A stretch of DNA of 64,000 nt from Halalkalicoccus sp. CGA53 (GTDB lineage: Archaea; Halobacteriota; Halobacteria; Halobacteriales; Halalkalicoccaceae): assembly GCF_036429475.1 (NCBI RefSeq), contig NZ_CP144125.1, positions 3,427,521-3,491,520 on the forward strand. The letters are read 5' to 3'. Positions 8,154 through 16,482 of this stretch are shown piece by piece. The notes under the pieces are model-generated. The model had not been told where the DNA came from and did no database searches. It saw only the letters and a program-made list of their open reading frames with translations. Within the stretch, counting starts at the first letter, position 1; the number at the start of each line of letters is the position of its first letter. Made by a program: the position numbers and the translations under genes.

Positions 8154-9440
8154 ATGATCGAAATCACGAACGTATCTGCTCGAGAGATTCTCGATAACCG
8201 TCTCGAACCGACCCTTCGAGTGACTGTGGAGACGACAGCAGGACAGGCGTCGGCGGACGTCCCTGCGGGTCGATCGAGAGGCACCAACGAAGCGATCGAA
8301 CTCCGGGATGGTGACGAACGATATCGTGGTCTGGGGGTCAAGCAGGCCTGCACCGCCATCAACGACGAAATCGCTCCACAGTTTCAGGGTGCGGATGTTA
8401 CCGAGCAGCGTCGTCTAGATGACCGCCTCCTCGAACTGGACGGTACAGAAAACAAATCAAATCTCGGGGGAAACACGGCTACTGGCGTCTCGCTGGCATG
8501 TCTCAAAGCCGGGGCAAACGCGACCGGTCTCCCACTCTATCGATACGTGGGTGGAGCGCTCTCGTATGTCCTTCCGATCCCATTTTTCGATATGATCGAG
8601 GGCGGCGAACTCGCCGGAGGCCATCTTCCCTTTCAGGAGCACCAGCTTGTACCGGTCGGAGCGGAGTCGTTTTCCGAGGGGGTTCGGTACGCCGCCGAAG
8701 TGTACTACGAACTTGGGACTATTCTCGAAGCGGAGTACGGGGAGTACTCGCTTAATGTGGGGGCCGAGGGCGGATACACACCAATCGGAATTGACGATCC
8801 GAGAGACGCTTTCGACATGTTGATCAGTGCCGTCGAAGAACTCGGATACGATCGCAAGTTCGCGCTGGCGACGGACGTCGCGGCAACCCACTTCTACGAC
8901 CCCAATTCGGAGACGTACGCACTGCTCGGTGAGCAATTCTCTCGAGACGACCTAATCGAATTATATAATGACCTTGTCGAGTCGTACCCGTTGATCTCTC
9001 TTGAGGATCCGCTGGTCGAAACTGACTTCGACGGTTACGCCGAATTGACCGATCGACTCGACGTTCAGATCATCGGCGACGATTTCTTCGTTACCGATCC
9101 AGACCGGGTTCGGCGTGGGATCGAACGCGGAGCGGCTAATTCGCTGTTGATGAAGGTCAATCAGGTTGGAACGGTCATGGAGGCCGTTGATGCGGCACGA
9201 GTGGCCCAAAGGAACGGCTACACTGTGCAGGTCTCTGAACGGTCCGGGCAGACTTCAGACACTTGGCTCGCCGATCTCACTGTCGGTCTCGACGCCGGCC
9301 AAATCAAAACCGGTGTAACCCGAAGCGAACGTACGGAGCAGTACAATCGTCTGCTCGAGATCGAGGATGAACTCGGTCAGATGGCCACCTATGGTGATCC
9401 GCAAACCCTGTCGCTCTTCGAAGGCTGCACCATCGGCTAA
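8154..9440 (+). CDS. eno: Enolase paralogue (2-phosphoglycerate dehydratase)
   Basis: A 428-residue enolase, full length for the family. Metal ligands appear at Asp241, Glu284 (SLEDP) and Asp309 (IIGDD); the catalytic Lys is at 334 in LLMKVNQVGT; Glu182 and Glu205 (VGAEGG) match the proton-shuttle positions. Changes at the active-site lid are notable. The usual S-H-R-S-G-E-T motif reads SERSGQTSD, so the substrate-loop His is Glu and the following Glu is Gln. The common G-D-E-G-G reads GAEGG. It should interconvert 2-phosphoglycerate and PEP, but the substitutions suggest altered kinetics or substrate. Glycerate kinase starts 9 nt after its stop, so the pair is probably an operon and this may be a second, pathway-specific enolase. 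Confidence 0.88.
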   Translation: MIEITNVSAREILDNRLEPTLRVTVETTAGQASADVPAGRSRGTNEAIELRDGDERYRGLGVKQACTAINDEIAPQFQGADVTEQRRLDDRLLELDGTENKSNLGGNTATGVSLACLKAGANATGLPLYRYVGGALSYVLPIPFFDMIEGGELAGGHLPFQEHQLVPVGAESFSEGVRYAAEVYYELGTILEAEYGEYSLNVGAEGGYTPIGIDDPRDAFDMLISAVEELGYDRKFALATDVAATHFYDPNSETYALLGEQFSRDDLIELYNDLVESYPLISLEDPLVETDFDGYAELTDRLDVQIIGDDFFVTDPDRVRRGIERGAANSLLMKVNQVGTVMEAVDAARVAQRNGYTVQVSERSGQTSDTWLADLTVGLDAGQIKTGVTRSERTEQYNRLLEIEDELGQMATYGDPQTLSLFEGCTIG

Positions 9441-9449
9441 CATTCATCC

Positions 9450-10811
9450 GTGATAGACAACACCGCTGCGCTCACCGATCACGGCAATCGGCAATCCCGA
9501 AAGACACTCATTGACATCGCGACGGCTGCGGTTGAGGCCGTCCACCCCAGTCGAACAGTTCCGGCCGCACTCAATCGTGCGGGCGACTCACTTTGGGTAG
9601 CCGGTCGAGTGTACAATCTCGACGACATCGAGAACGTCTATATCATCGGTGCAGGGAAGGGTTCGGTCGAAGTCGTTGACGAATTGCTCGGAATTATTGG
9701 CGACGCCGTCACCGATGGCATCGTCGCCGAAAAACGAGATCAGGTGCACAAAATAGAGGGCATAAACGTCTACGAGACCGGCCATCCGCTCCCCGACGCA
9801 GGGAGTCTCGCTGCTGGGGAGGCTACGATCGAACTAGCCGAGCGGGCCGATGAGGACGATCTCGTTTTCGTCTGTATTAACGGAGGTGCGTCCGCACAGT
9901 GTGTCGCGCCGGTCGATAGCGTCTCTCTCGACGATCTCCGCTCGACCACTGAGGTCCTCTTAAATGCAGGACTCCCGATTGAAGAAGTAAACGCCGTGAG
10001 AAAACATCTCTCTAAAATCAAGGGAGGACGACTCGCAACCCGCATCGCCCCCGCGAGTCTCGTGACCCTCGTTGTTATCGACGAGGTAGCCGGGAAGCCC
10101 TGGGGCCCAACGGTCGGTGACAAGACCACGTTCGCCGACGCCACCCGTGTTCTCGAACGCCATTCACTGGACGGAGACGTCCCGAAGACGGTTCAAGACC
10201 ATCTCGATCGCGGATGTCAATCACTCGAGTTGGAGACGCCGTCGCCAATCGATCTCAACTCTCTTGATGCGCTCACAGTGGTACTTGCTGATCCCGTTGA
10301 TGCATGTGAAGCGGCGACAGCAAGCGCGAGACAGCTCGGGTATGACTCGGAAATCCTTTCGACGTCAATCGAGGGCGAGAGTCGGGAGGTTGCGACGGTG
10401 TTTTCGGGCATCGTCGACGAAATCCAGACACACGGGCGTCCGTTCGAACCGCCGTTCGTACTCGTTTCCGGTGGCGAGACGACGGTAACCGTTCCGGACG
10501 ATGCCGGGAGAGGTGGGCCGAACCAGGAGTTCGCGCTAGCGTTTGCGCTCAAAATCGAAGCCAATCCGAATCTCACGGCGCTCGCGTTGGGAACGGATGG
10601 AACGGATGGTCCAACCGACATCGCCGGCGCGCTTGTCGACGGTTCGACCGCCTCCCGGATTCGCGAGGCCGACGTCGATCCTTGGACGCACCTCGAAGCC
10701 CACAATACGTCGGATCCGCTCACCCTCGTCGACGACGCAATCTACACCGGGTCTACAGGGACGAACGTAATGGACCTCAGACTGATACTGATCGACTCAT
10801 ACAGTCGGTGA
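9450..10811 (+). CDS. Glycerate 2-kinase (MOFRL family)
   Basis: A 453-residue protein of the GckA/TtuD glycerate kinase family. The N-terminal domain contains VYIIGAGKGSVEV and the metal/ATP region VFVCINGGASAQC. The C-terminal MOFRL domain has VLVSGGETTV, GGPNQEFALAFAL and ALGTDGTDGPTDIAGALVDG. It phosphorylates D-glycerate at carbon 2, giving 2-phosphoglycerate, which is the substrate of the enolase encoded just upstream. The start is GTG, 9 nt after the enolase stop. Together they form a short route from glycerate to PEP that bypasses phosphoglycerate mutase. Confidence 0.92.
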   Translation: MIDNTAALTDHGNRQSRKTLIDIATAAVEAVHPSRTVPAALNRAGDSLWVAGRVYNLDDIENVYIIGAGKGSVEVVDELLGIIGDAVTDGIVAEKRDQVHKIEGINVYETGHPLPDAGSLAAGEATIELAERADEDDLVFVCINGGASAQCVAPVDSVSLDDLRSTTEVLLNAGLPIEEVNAVRKHLSKIKGGRLATRIAPASLVTLVVIDEVAGKPWGPTVGDKTTFADATRVLERHSLDGDVPKTVQDHLDRGCQSLELETPSPIDLNSLDALTVVLADPVDACEAATASARQLGYDSEILSTSIEGESREVATVFSGIVDEIQTHGRPFEPPFVLVSGGETTVTVPDDAGRGGPNQEFALAFALKIEANPNLTALALGTDGTDGPTDIAGALVDGSTASRIREADVDPWTHLEAHNTSDPLTLVDDAIYTGSTGTNVMDLRLILIDSYSR

Positions 10812-10906
10812 CGAATACGTGAACCTCCGATCATAGGAAACAACGTCTGAGGCCCTCAACAAAGGGTGTCCAGTAGCAGTGGTCCACGTACTTTTGGCGG
10901 TCAGTA

Positions 10907-11040
10907 TCACAGACCGAGTAAATCCGAGGGTCGGTCACGAATGAGTTGTTCGGCCGCCTGTTCGGGAATCCCAGCACCGACGACGCGGTCGGCGAAATGA
11001 GCAAGTCCCTGAACGGGCAGATTCCCTTTTTCACCGTCGC
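10907..11040 (-). pseudogene. C-terminal remnant of a metal-dependent hydrolase-like gene
   Basis: The minus frame ending at TGA 10907-10909 reads EKGNLPVQGLAHFADRVVG, then GIPEQAAEQLIRDRP and SDLLGL. The closing xLLGL after a short helix is typical of amidohydrolase/TIM-barrel hydrolase C termini. Only about 42 codons survive, and the upstream side runs directly into the insertion-sequence end at 11038, which suggests the rest was lost with that element. Confidence 0.4.
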
Positions 11041-11063
11041 TCTTGGGTAGAGGATTGTTGGTG
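11038..11063 (+). repeat. Solo terminal repeat of IS1595/ISH4 type
   Basis: GCTCTTGGGTAGAGGATTG followed by TTGGTGA resembles the ends of the element at 24950-25726 and of the MITE at 49957-50113 (shared pattern GCTCTTnCGTAG...TTGTTG). No partner end was found close by. Confidence 0.4.
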
Positions 11064-11280
11064 ACGGTCGTTCAAACCATGGTTGGTTGAGGGGACTACG
11101 TTCTCACCTCTCGACAGCCGTTATCTATCCGTTCGGTCGTTACCCGTCAGCACAATCAAATCGACAGAGGACTTTCCACCTACAAACTACTTCGGAAGAG
11201 CGTTACGAGTATTTTGAATGTGGACGAGAATCTAGCCGGCTCAGAAGGGCTATATCCGAGGATCGCTCACTGACTGTAAA

Positions 11281-11655
11281 ATGATATCATTAGATAAACT
11301 CTTCGAGATTCTCAGCAAACGTCGGCGACGATACGTGCTCTATTATCTCGATCAACGTAACGGGCCAGTTCCAGTCGACGAGTTAGTTATCGCGATAAGC
11401 CAATGGGAAGATGAGACGCCAAGAGAGATTCCTGATGAGAAATTCGAGAACCTCGAGATTTCTCTTCATCACAATCATCTTCCAAAGACCGCTGAAATCG
11501 AATACGTGCGGTACGATCCTGAGCAACAAGTTATTCAGATGAGTGAATCGCCACCCGAACTCGACGCGTTTCTGACGATCGCTAAACTGGTCGAAGAGAC
11601 GGATACCATTGACCAGCCGATTGTGGATGAGCCTAGATATGAAGATAATCGATAG
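11281..11655 (+). CDS. DUF7344-like winged-helix protein
   Basis: 124 residues. The N terminus (LDKLFEILSKRRRRYVLYYL, then VDELVIAIS) is the winged-helix opening of a very common haloarchaeal regulator-like family that I know as DUF7344. A second part (EKFENLEISLHHNHLPKTAE, VRYDPEQQVI) completes the wing. The C terminus is acidic and probably disordered. It stands alone on the plus strand. It may bind DNA and control a neighbour, but nothing in the sequence shows which. Confidence 0.7.
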   Translation: MISLDKLFEILSKRRRRYVLYYLDQRNGPVPVDELVIAISQWEDETPREIPDEKFENLEISLHHNHLPKTAEIEYVRYDPEQQVIQMSESPPELDAFLTIAKLVEETDTIDQPIVDEPRYEDNR

Positions 11656-11692
11656 TCAATAGTCATAGCTGTGAACTAATACAACACTACGG

Positions 11693-11899
11693 GGGTACTG
11701 TCTAGTTGAGGCGGATCAGATAATGGCAAAGTTCTGATATGTAACCGTGAATCGTTTACAGATCACACTCACCGTTTTCGTCGAGATAACTCCTGAAGAG
11801 CCTTCAACAATTGAATCGAGAATTATCCGTTCGATTGGCCCATAATATCGTCTATATGACACTAAATCGGAAGAATTCGCTCATCTAGACGGTGCCCAG
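11693..11899. mobile_element. MITE-like element with IS6-type inverted ends
   Basis: The left end GGGTACTGTCTAGTTGAGG and the complement of the right end GGGCACCGTCTAGATGAG agree at most positions. The same TACTGTCTA core occurs at the edges of the IS6 remnants near 31622 and 49868. The 207-bp interior has no coding frame. The right end supplies the stop codon of the neighbouring 44-codon frame, so insertion may have shortened that gene. Confidence 0.5.
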
Positions 11900-12015
11900 G
11901 ATTCTTCGATGTCGGTTGGATCGGGAGATGCATTCGGGGGTGGATGAGAGTACTCCAGCCCGAGAACGTGGATGTAGTCGTCGTTGTAAAGGTGTTTTCC
12001 CCACTGGAAATTCAC
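11881..12015 (-). CDS. 44-residue tail gene of the glycosyltransferase operon, possibly truncated
   Basis: A GTG start overlaps the glycosyltransferase stop (GTGA), the classic sign of translational coupling. The product begins VNFQWGKHLYNDDYIHVLG, goes on LEYSHPPPNASPDP and ends ESWAPSR. Its last codons and stop are formed by the end of the MITE-like element, so the native protein was probably longer. No domain is recognised. Confidence 0.4.
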   Translation of the reverse strand: MNFQWGKHLYNDDYIHVLGLEYSHPPPNASPDPTDIEESWAPSR

Positions 12016-13430
12016 TCCGACTCGAACCCTTTCCGCTCCATCGCACCCCACGAATCGTCCCCTCGGAGGAACTCGACGAACCCGCGCCAGAGGACGACCG
12101 TCTTCCACTGCCGGTAGAGGACGTTCTCGAGGACACCGTAGCCGAGCAACAGGGCGACGTCCCGTGGCCGATCGTACCGTCGGTAGCTCGCTACCTCGCT
12201 CAGCACGGACAGCCACGAGAGGAACATACTGAGAACGATCGCGAGCAGCAGGAACGAAATGAAAAACCACGTGTCGACGATCCCGAGGACGAACGCCAAC
12301 GGGACGATAACGTACCCGAGTCCTTCGATCAGAGGACCAAACCCCTCGACACCCATGAAGAAGGGTAACGCGAACATTCCCGTTACACCGTAGTTCGGGT
12401 TGCCGATCATCTTCCGATGCATCATCAACGTCTGGAACAACCCACGGTGCCAGCGTCGTCGTTGTCGACTCAGTACCGCTCGATCCTCGGGGACCTCCGT
12501 CCAGATCACCGGCTCGGGAACGAACTCGAGGCGGTACTCCCGGTCGCGTTCGTTCAGGTAGCGATGCATGCGGACGACCAACTCCATGTCCTCGGTGATC
12601 GTATCCGAGCGGTACCCGCCGACCTCTCGAACCAGCCGCGTGTCGAAGAGGCCGAACGCCCCCGAGATGATCATGAGGCTCTTCAGGCTGCTCAAGCCGA
12701 TTCGACCGGAGAGAAACGCCCGCAGGTACTCCATCGTCTGGAGGCCAACCAGCGGGTTCCGCGAGAGTCGAACCTCTTCGACGATCCCCTCGGTGATCGA
12801 ACAGCTGTTCGCGACGCGAACGACGCCGCCGGTCGCGACGGTTCGTTCGGGGTGTTCGAGAAATGGTTTGGCGACCGAGAGCAGCGCGTCGCGTTCGATG
12901 ACCGAATCCGCGTCGACCGCACAGAACAGCTGCTTCTCGGTGAAGAACACCCCCGCGTTCAACGCGTCCGCCTTCCCGCCGTTTTCCTTGTCGATCACGG
13001 TCAGTTTTCTGTTCTCAGGGGAGCGATAGACGTCGCGTACGGTTTCACACGGGAGTTCCATCGGTGGCGACGCGGCCACCGCTTCCAGGTCGAACGCGTC
13101 GACGAGCCGATCCAGCGTGTCGTCGGTCGACCCGTCGTTGACGACGATCACCTCGTAGTCGGGGTACTGGAGATCAAGGAACGACCGGACGCTCTGGACG
13201 ATCACCGGTGCTTCGTCGTATGCGGGGACGACGATAGCGATCCCCGGGAGGAACGGCGAGCCGAACCGCTGGTACGTCGATTCGAACGTCCGTTCGTTCA
13301 TCAGCCGACGCAGTTCGACCAGCGCCGTGAGGTGGATGGCGAGATACGCGGTGTTCGCCACCACGAAGTAGGCAACGACGAAGACGCTGAACCCGAACAG
13401 AAACGCCGTGAGGAGGTCGATGGCGGTCAT
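12012..13430 (-). CDS. Processive family 2 glycosyltransferase, membrane-bound
   Basis: 472 residues. Started at MTAIDLLTAFLFGFS, where the ATG overlaps the upstream stop (ATGA). One N-terminal membrane helix is followed by a GT-A domain with VVNDGSTDDT, the DxD-type AVDADS, TEDMEL and the QxxRW motif in QRRRWHRGLF, and then three or four C-terminal membrane helices. This is the layout of cellulose/hyaluronan/poly-GlcNAc-type synthases, which polymerise a nucleotide sugar at the cytoplasmic face and pass the chain outward. The sugar cannot be read from sequence. Operon neighbours (receiver, kinases, HEAT-like membrane protein) suggest synthesis is switched by a phosphorelay. Confidence 0.88.
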   Translation of the reverse strand: MTAIDLLTAFLFGFSVFVVAYFVVANTAYLAIHLTALVELRRLMNERTFESTYQRFGSPFLPGIAIVVPAYDEAPVIVQSVRSFLDLQYPDYEVIVVNDGSTDDTLDRLVDAFDLEAVAASPPMELPCETVRDVYRSPENRKLTVIDKENGGKADALNAGVFFTEKQLFCAVDADSVIERDALLSVAKPFLEHPERTVATGGVVRVANSCSITEGIVEEVRLSRNPLVGLQTMEYLRAFLSGRIGLSSLKSLMIISGAFGLFDTRLVREVGGYRSDTITEDMELVVRMHRYLNERDREYRLEFVPEPVIWTEVPEDRAVLSRQRRRWHRGLFQTLMMHRKMIGNPNYGVTGMFALPFFMGVEGFGPLIEGLGYVIVPLAFVLGIVDTWFFISFLLLAIVLSMFLSWLSVLSEVASYRRYDRPRDVALLLGYGVLENVLYRQWKTVVLWRGFVEFLRGDDSWGAMERKGFESE

Positions 13431-14497
13431 GCGTGCTCCAGAACAGCCGTGCGTTCGGCCTCGACCCAGCGCCACGTTCGTTCGAGCGCTTCAGGGGAAT
13501 CGGCTGGTTTCTCCCGTGCACTGTGTGTATACAACACTCGTACGCCGACGAGTCGGGCGAGATCGTCGGGTTCATCCTGAACGACTGTCGCTAATTCCCC
13601 GAGGTCACTATTCCACCGACCGTACACGACGTACGCCACTCGTCGGACGTCCGGCGAGGAATCGATGAGGTGGTCCTCGATGTACACCGCCTCACGGAGC
13701 TGCTGGTTCCAGGCGTACTCCGCGAGCGTCGAGAGTGCAGCCGCCCGGACTTCGGGCGATTCGTGATCGAGACAGAGAGGAATCCACGCTAACGAGGACG
13801 GGCTAATTCCTGATTGACAGTACTGGAGGACGGTCAGGACCTGAATAAGCACCGCATCCTCCCACTCCCCATGTTCTTGATCAGCGATGGACAGCAGATA
13901 CTCCGGTTTCCGAATGACGATTCGATAAAGGGTATCGAGTCCAAAGATCGACAGTGGCTCACGGCCGTCCCATAGGAGCAGATCTACACCGGTTCGTTTG
14001 GCACGGGGATCGTGGTTCTCGTAGAGGACGCGAGCCGTCGCCGTCCGAACGTTCCGGTTCCACGTACAGGTGCGAAGTGCGGTGTTGACGGCCAACGGAT
14101 ACTCTAGGAGTGCAAGCCAACTCAGCGCGCGAAGCGTGCGGTAGAGGTCGCCGGATTCGAGGTCGTCTTGAAGCCGCTCGGGAGTGGATCCGAGCACGTA
14201 AACCAACCGCTGGAGTTTCACCCGCTCGTCGCCGTGGATCTGCGGTAATAACCGCTTTCCAACCTCACGTACGGCCGTCCGTTCCGGCGTCGACAGTCCT
14301 GTGACCCAATCCTCCCAGAATGGGTTGGCCTCGTTCAATCGGGATAATAACTCGGCCGTTGTTACAGGTTTTACCGCCTCGACACGGTGGGCTTTTCGCT
14401 GTTTTCGGACGGCGAGGACGAGCGTCATCGTTCCGACGAGCAGGACTACTGAGCCCAACCCGATCGTCGCCCAGACGACGAGTGTGGTGGCGTCCAT
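13427..14497 (-). CDS. Membrane-anchored HEAT-repeat-like protein
   Basis: 356 residues: one N-terminal membrane helix (about 8-29, WATIGLGSVVLLVGTMTLVL), a basic stretch, then a soluble helical part. Paired-helix units such as LRALSWLALLEYPLAVNTAL and PEVRAAALSTLAEYAWN look like HEAT repeats. Such solenoids are protein-binding scaffolds, so it probably links the receiver gene product to the glycosyltransferase at the membrane (inference from order and overlap). Its stop overlaps the glycosyltransferase start by 4 nt, and the receiver gene ends 3 nt upstream of its ATG. Confidence 0.75.
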   Translation of the reverse strand: MDATTLVVWATIGLGSVVLLVGTMTLVLAVRKQRKAHRVEAVKPVTTAELLSRLNEANPFWEDWVTGLSTPERTAVREVGKRLLPQIHGDERVKLQRLVYVLGSTPERLQDDLESGDLYRTLRALSWLALLEYPLAVNTALRTCTWNRNVRTATARVLYENHDPRAKRTGVDLLLWDGREPLSIFGLDTLYRIVIRKPEYLLSIADQEHGEWEDAVLIQVLTVLQYCQSGISPSSLAWIPLCLDHESPEVRAAALSTLAEYAWNQQLREAVYIEDHLIDSSPDVRRVAYVVYGRWNSDLGELATVVQDEPDDLARLVGVRVLYTHSAREKPADSPEALERTWRWVEAERTAVLEHA

Positions 14498-14500
14498 GCT

Positions 14501-14878
14501 TTACGTGCTCGGTAGCATGCGTTCGATCCGGGCGACGACCTCGTTCGGGCTGAACGGCTTGGTGACATAGTCGGTCGCACCGCGTTCGAACCCCTCGACG
14601 ACGTCGTCCTCTCGCGACCGTGCCGTGAGCAGCAACACCGGGAGATCGGCGAGCGCTTCCTCGTCTCGAATCCGTTCGAGAACCTGGAAGCCGTCCATCC
14701 GCGGCATCATCACATCGAGTACCACGAGGTCGGGCAATTCATCGGTCTCCCGGAGGTGATCGATACACGCTCGTCCGTCGTCGAACGTCGTCACGTCGAA
14801 CCCGCTCGCTTTGAGTTTGAACGTCAGTAGCTGTTGGATGTCCTCTTCGTCTTCAGCGATGACGATCGATCGAGTCAT
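14501..14878 (-). CDS. Single-domain response regulator
   Basis: 125 residues, one receiver domain and no output domain. Acidic pocket AEDEED near 9-13, phospho-acceptor Asp55 in LVVLDVMMPRMDG, Thr in LLLTARS and Lys near 107 in YVTKPFSP are all present. It should take phosphate from one of the two kinase-like proteins encoded upstream and act by protein contact, probably on the HEAT-like membrane protein or the synthase. It overlaps the upstream gene by 4 nt. Confidence 0.9.
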   Translation of the reverse strand: MTRSIVIAEDEEDIQQLLTFKLKASGFDVTTFDDGRACIDHLRETDELPDLVVLDVMMPRMDGFQVLERIRDEEALADLPVLLLTARSREDDVVEGFERGATDYVTKPFSPNEVVARIERMLPST

Positions 14879-16482
14879 TGGTCGGTCACTCCTTCGTTTG
14901 TGGCGTCGCCTGACGTATGTGAGGAATCTCCCGGAGTCGAGACGAGCGTCGAGACCAGATCCGCAGCGTTGAGCGGACGCTGGACGAACAGCCGTCCGCC
15001 GATCGTATATCGCAGCTCGCTTTCCTTCCGGGATCGATCGACGAGCAGGACTGGAAGCCGGCGTCCACCTCGACGCTCACGGAGGATCCGCACCGCCTCT
15101 CTCACGATCTCGGTCCCGTTGGTCCCCCGGGAGAGACCCTCGGTTCGAACGAGGGCGACGTCGTATTCCCCCTCTCGGCGTACCGTCCGCGCCTCGTCGA
15201 GGTCGGTGACCACCGTCATCTGCCACGATTCGGGGAGTGCGACCGCTTCCTCCTCCGTCGTCGTATCGAACACCAAGACGCCGACTTGCTCCTCGTCGTT
15301 TACATCGAGAAGTGTTTCGGTCGCCTCGAGAACGACGGCCGCCTCCTCCGAAAGATATGAGGACACACCCAGTTGGGGGGAGCCCGTCGATTCATCCCGG
15401 ACGATCGACAGTGCGACGATCGACGCCCCTTCGTAGTCCGCATTCCGACACACCTCCTCAGCGAGCGCGATTCCATCGTCATCCTTGGCAAGTAGGTCGA
15501 CGACGATCACTGACGGGGGATCGTCGCGGATCGCTTTCCGTGCGGTCGATCGGTCGTCGGCGATCGTGACCTCGTAGCCGATGTCGCGGAGCTGTTCTGC
15601 CAGTCGGCCGGAGACCTCATTGTCCACGTTTAGGAGGAGAAACGGTCCATCGAGCGAGCCGAGAACATCCGATCGGTCGAGTTTCGACCGCCTGTCCCAC
15701 TCCTCGCGAACGCGTTCGAGCCGCCCGTCGAACGCCGAGGTCAGCGTCTCGAGCGCGGCGTCCAGTTCGGTCGCCTTCCGGAGAACGAGCTGTGCCAGTG
15801 ACTTCTGTTCGTCGGTCAACGACCCGACATCCTCGTCAGCCAACATCTCCATGTAGCCGAGGATCGACGTCAGCGGCGTTCTGAGCTCGTGCGAGGCCTG
15901 TTCGAGGACGTCCCGCTGGAAGTCCGTGAACGCGTAGAGCTGTTCTTCCATCAAGTCCACCTCCTCGCGCAACGTCAGGCGGTCGAGCCGGGCGTCGACG
16001 ATCCAGCCCAGAAGCTCGGCGTAACGAACGTCGTCCTCGTCAAACTCGTCGTCTCCGACGAGCTGTAACACCCCGGCCTCACCGATCGGTGTACAGAGCG
16101 CCTGGCCACTCCTGAAGGGTACGTCCACGTCGGCCGCGTCCGTCCCGCTCTCGACGACGATCGTTTCGTTTCGATCGACGGCCGCGTCGATCCTGGAACC
16201 CGTGATTGGGAGCTGTCGTGTACGCTCGGCCGCGTCGGGTGGAGTGCTGGTGATCGTAACCCACCGATCCTCGCCTCGGACGACGACAACGGCGTAACGG
16301 AGGTCGAACAGCTCGTAACTGGCGTGCATCACTGCGTCGTAGACCGCGGTCTCGGTCGGACAGCCGGCTAGACGGGTCGCAACGCGGTGGAGAAGTTCGA
16401 GACGGTGCGGTGTATCGGCTCCGGTATCAGACGTCTCCACGTCGACCTCGTGATCTCTCGGATCCCCTTCTTTGGCGGTCAT
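14875..16482 (-). CDS. GAF-HisKA-receiver-like protein lacking the kinase ATPase domain
   Basis: 535 residues: a GAF-like sensor domain (about 25-165), a HisKA dimerisation helix with His198 in QASHELRTPLTSILGY, then, where an HATPase domain is expected, two receiver-like domains. The first (about 279-395) keeps Asp329 in VIVVDLLAKDDDG; the second (about 405-515) has lost the phospho-Asp (DVALVRTEGL). No N-box or G-box is visible. It therefore cannot phosphorylate itself and most likely works as a phosphotransfer hub between the upstream kinase and the downstream receiver, or is allosteric. Four-nt overlaps link it to both neighbours. Confidence 0.85.
   Translation of the reverse strand: MTAKEGDPRDHEVDVETSDTGADTPHRLELLHRVATRLAGCPTETAVYDAVMHASYELFDLRYAVVVVRGEDRWVTITSTPPDAAERTRQLPITGSRIDAAVDRNETIVVESGTDAADVDVPFRSGQALCTPIGEAGVLQLVGDDEFDEDDVRYAELLGWIVDARLDRLTLREEVDLMEEQLYAFTDFQRDVLEQASHELRTPLTSILGYMEMLADEDVGSLTDEQKSLAQLVLRKATELDAALETLTSAFDGRLERVREEWDRRSKLDRSDVLGSLDGPFLLLNVDNEVSGRLAEQLRDIGYEVTIADDRSTARKAIRDDPPSVIVVDLLAKDDDGIALAEEVCRNADYEGASIVALSIVRDESTGSPQLGVSSYLSEEAAVVLEATETLLDVNDEEQVGVLVFDTTTEEEAVALPESWQMTVVTDLDEARTVRREGEYDVALVRTEGLSRGTNGTEIVREAVRILRERRGGRRLPVLLVDRSRKESELRYTIGGRLFVQRPLNAADLVSTLVSTPGDSSHTSGDATNEGVTDQ

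Larger units (their letters stand above)
10812..11280. other. Intergenic region holding a gene remnant and an IS-like end
   Basis: No intact gene. It contains a short minus-strand fragment of an amidohydrolase-like C terminus and one terminal-repeat-like sequence, listed separately. The rest shows nothing recognisable. Confidence 0.5.

Noticed and set aside
12417-13580. 387-codon plus-strand frame opposite the glycosyltransferase
   Set aside because: Antisense of a gene with diagnostic GT2 motifs; composition rich in Arg, His and Val.
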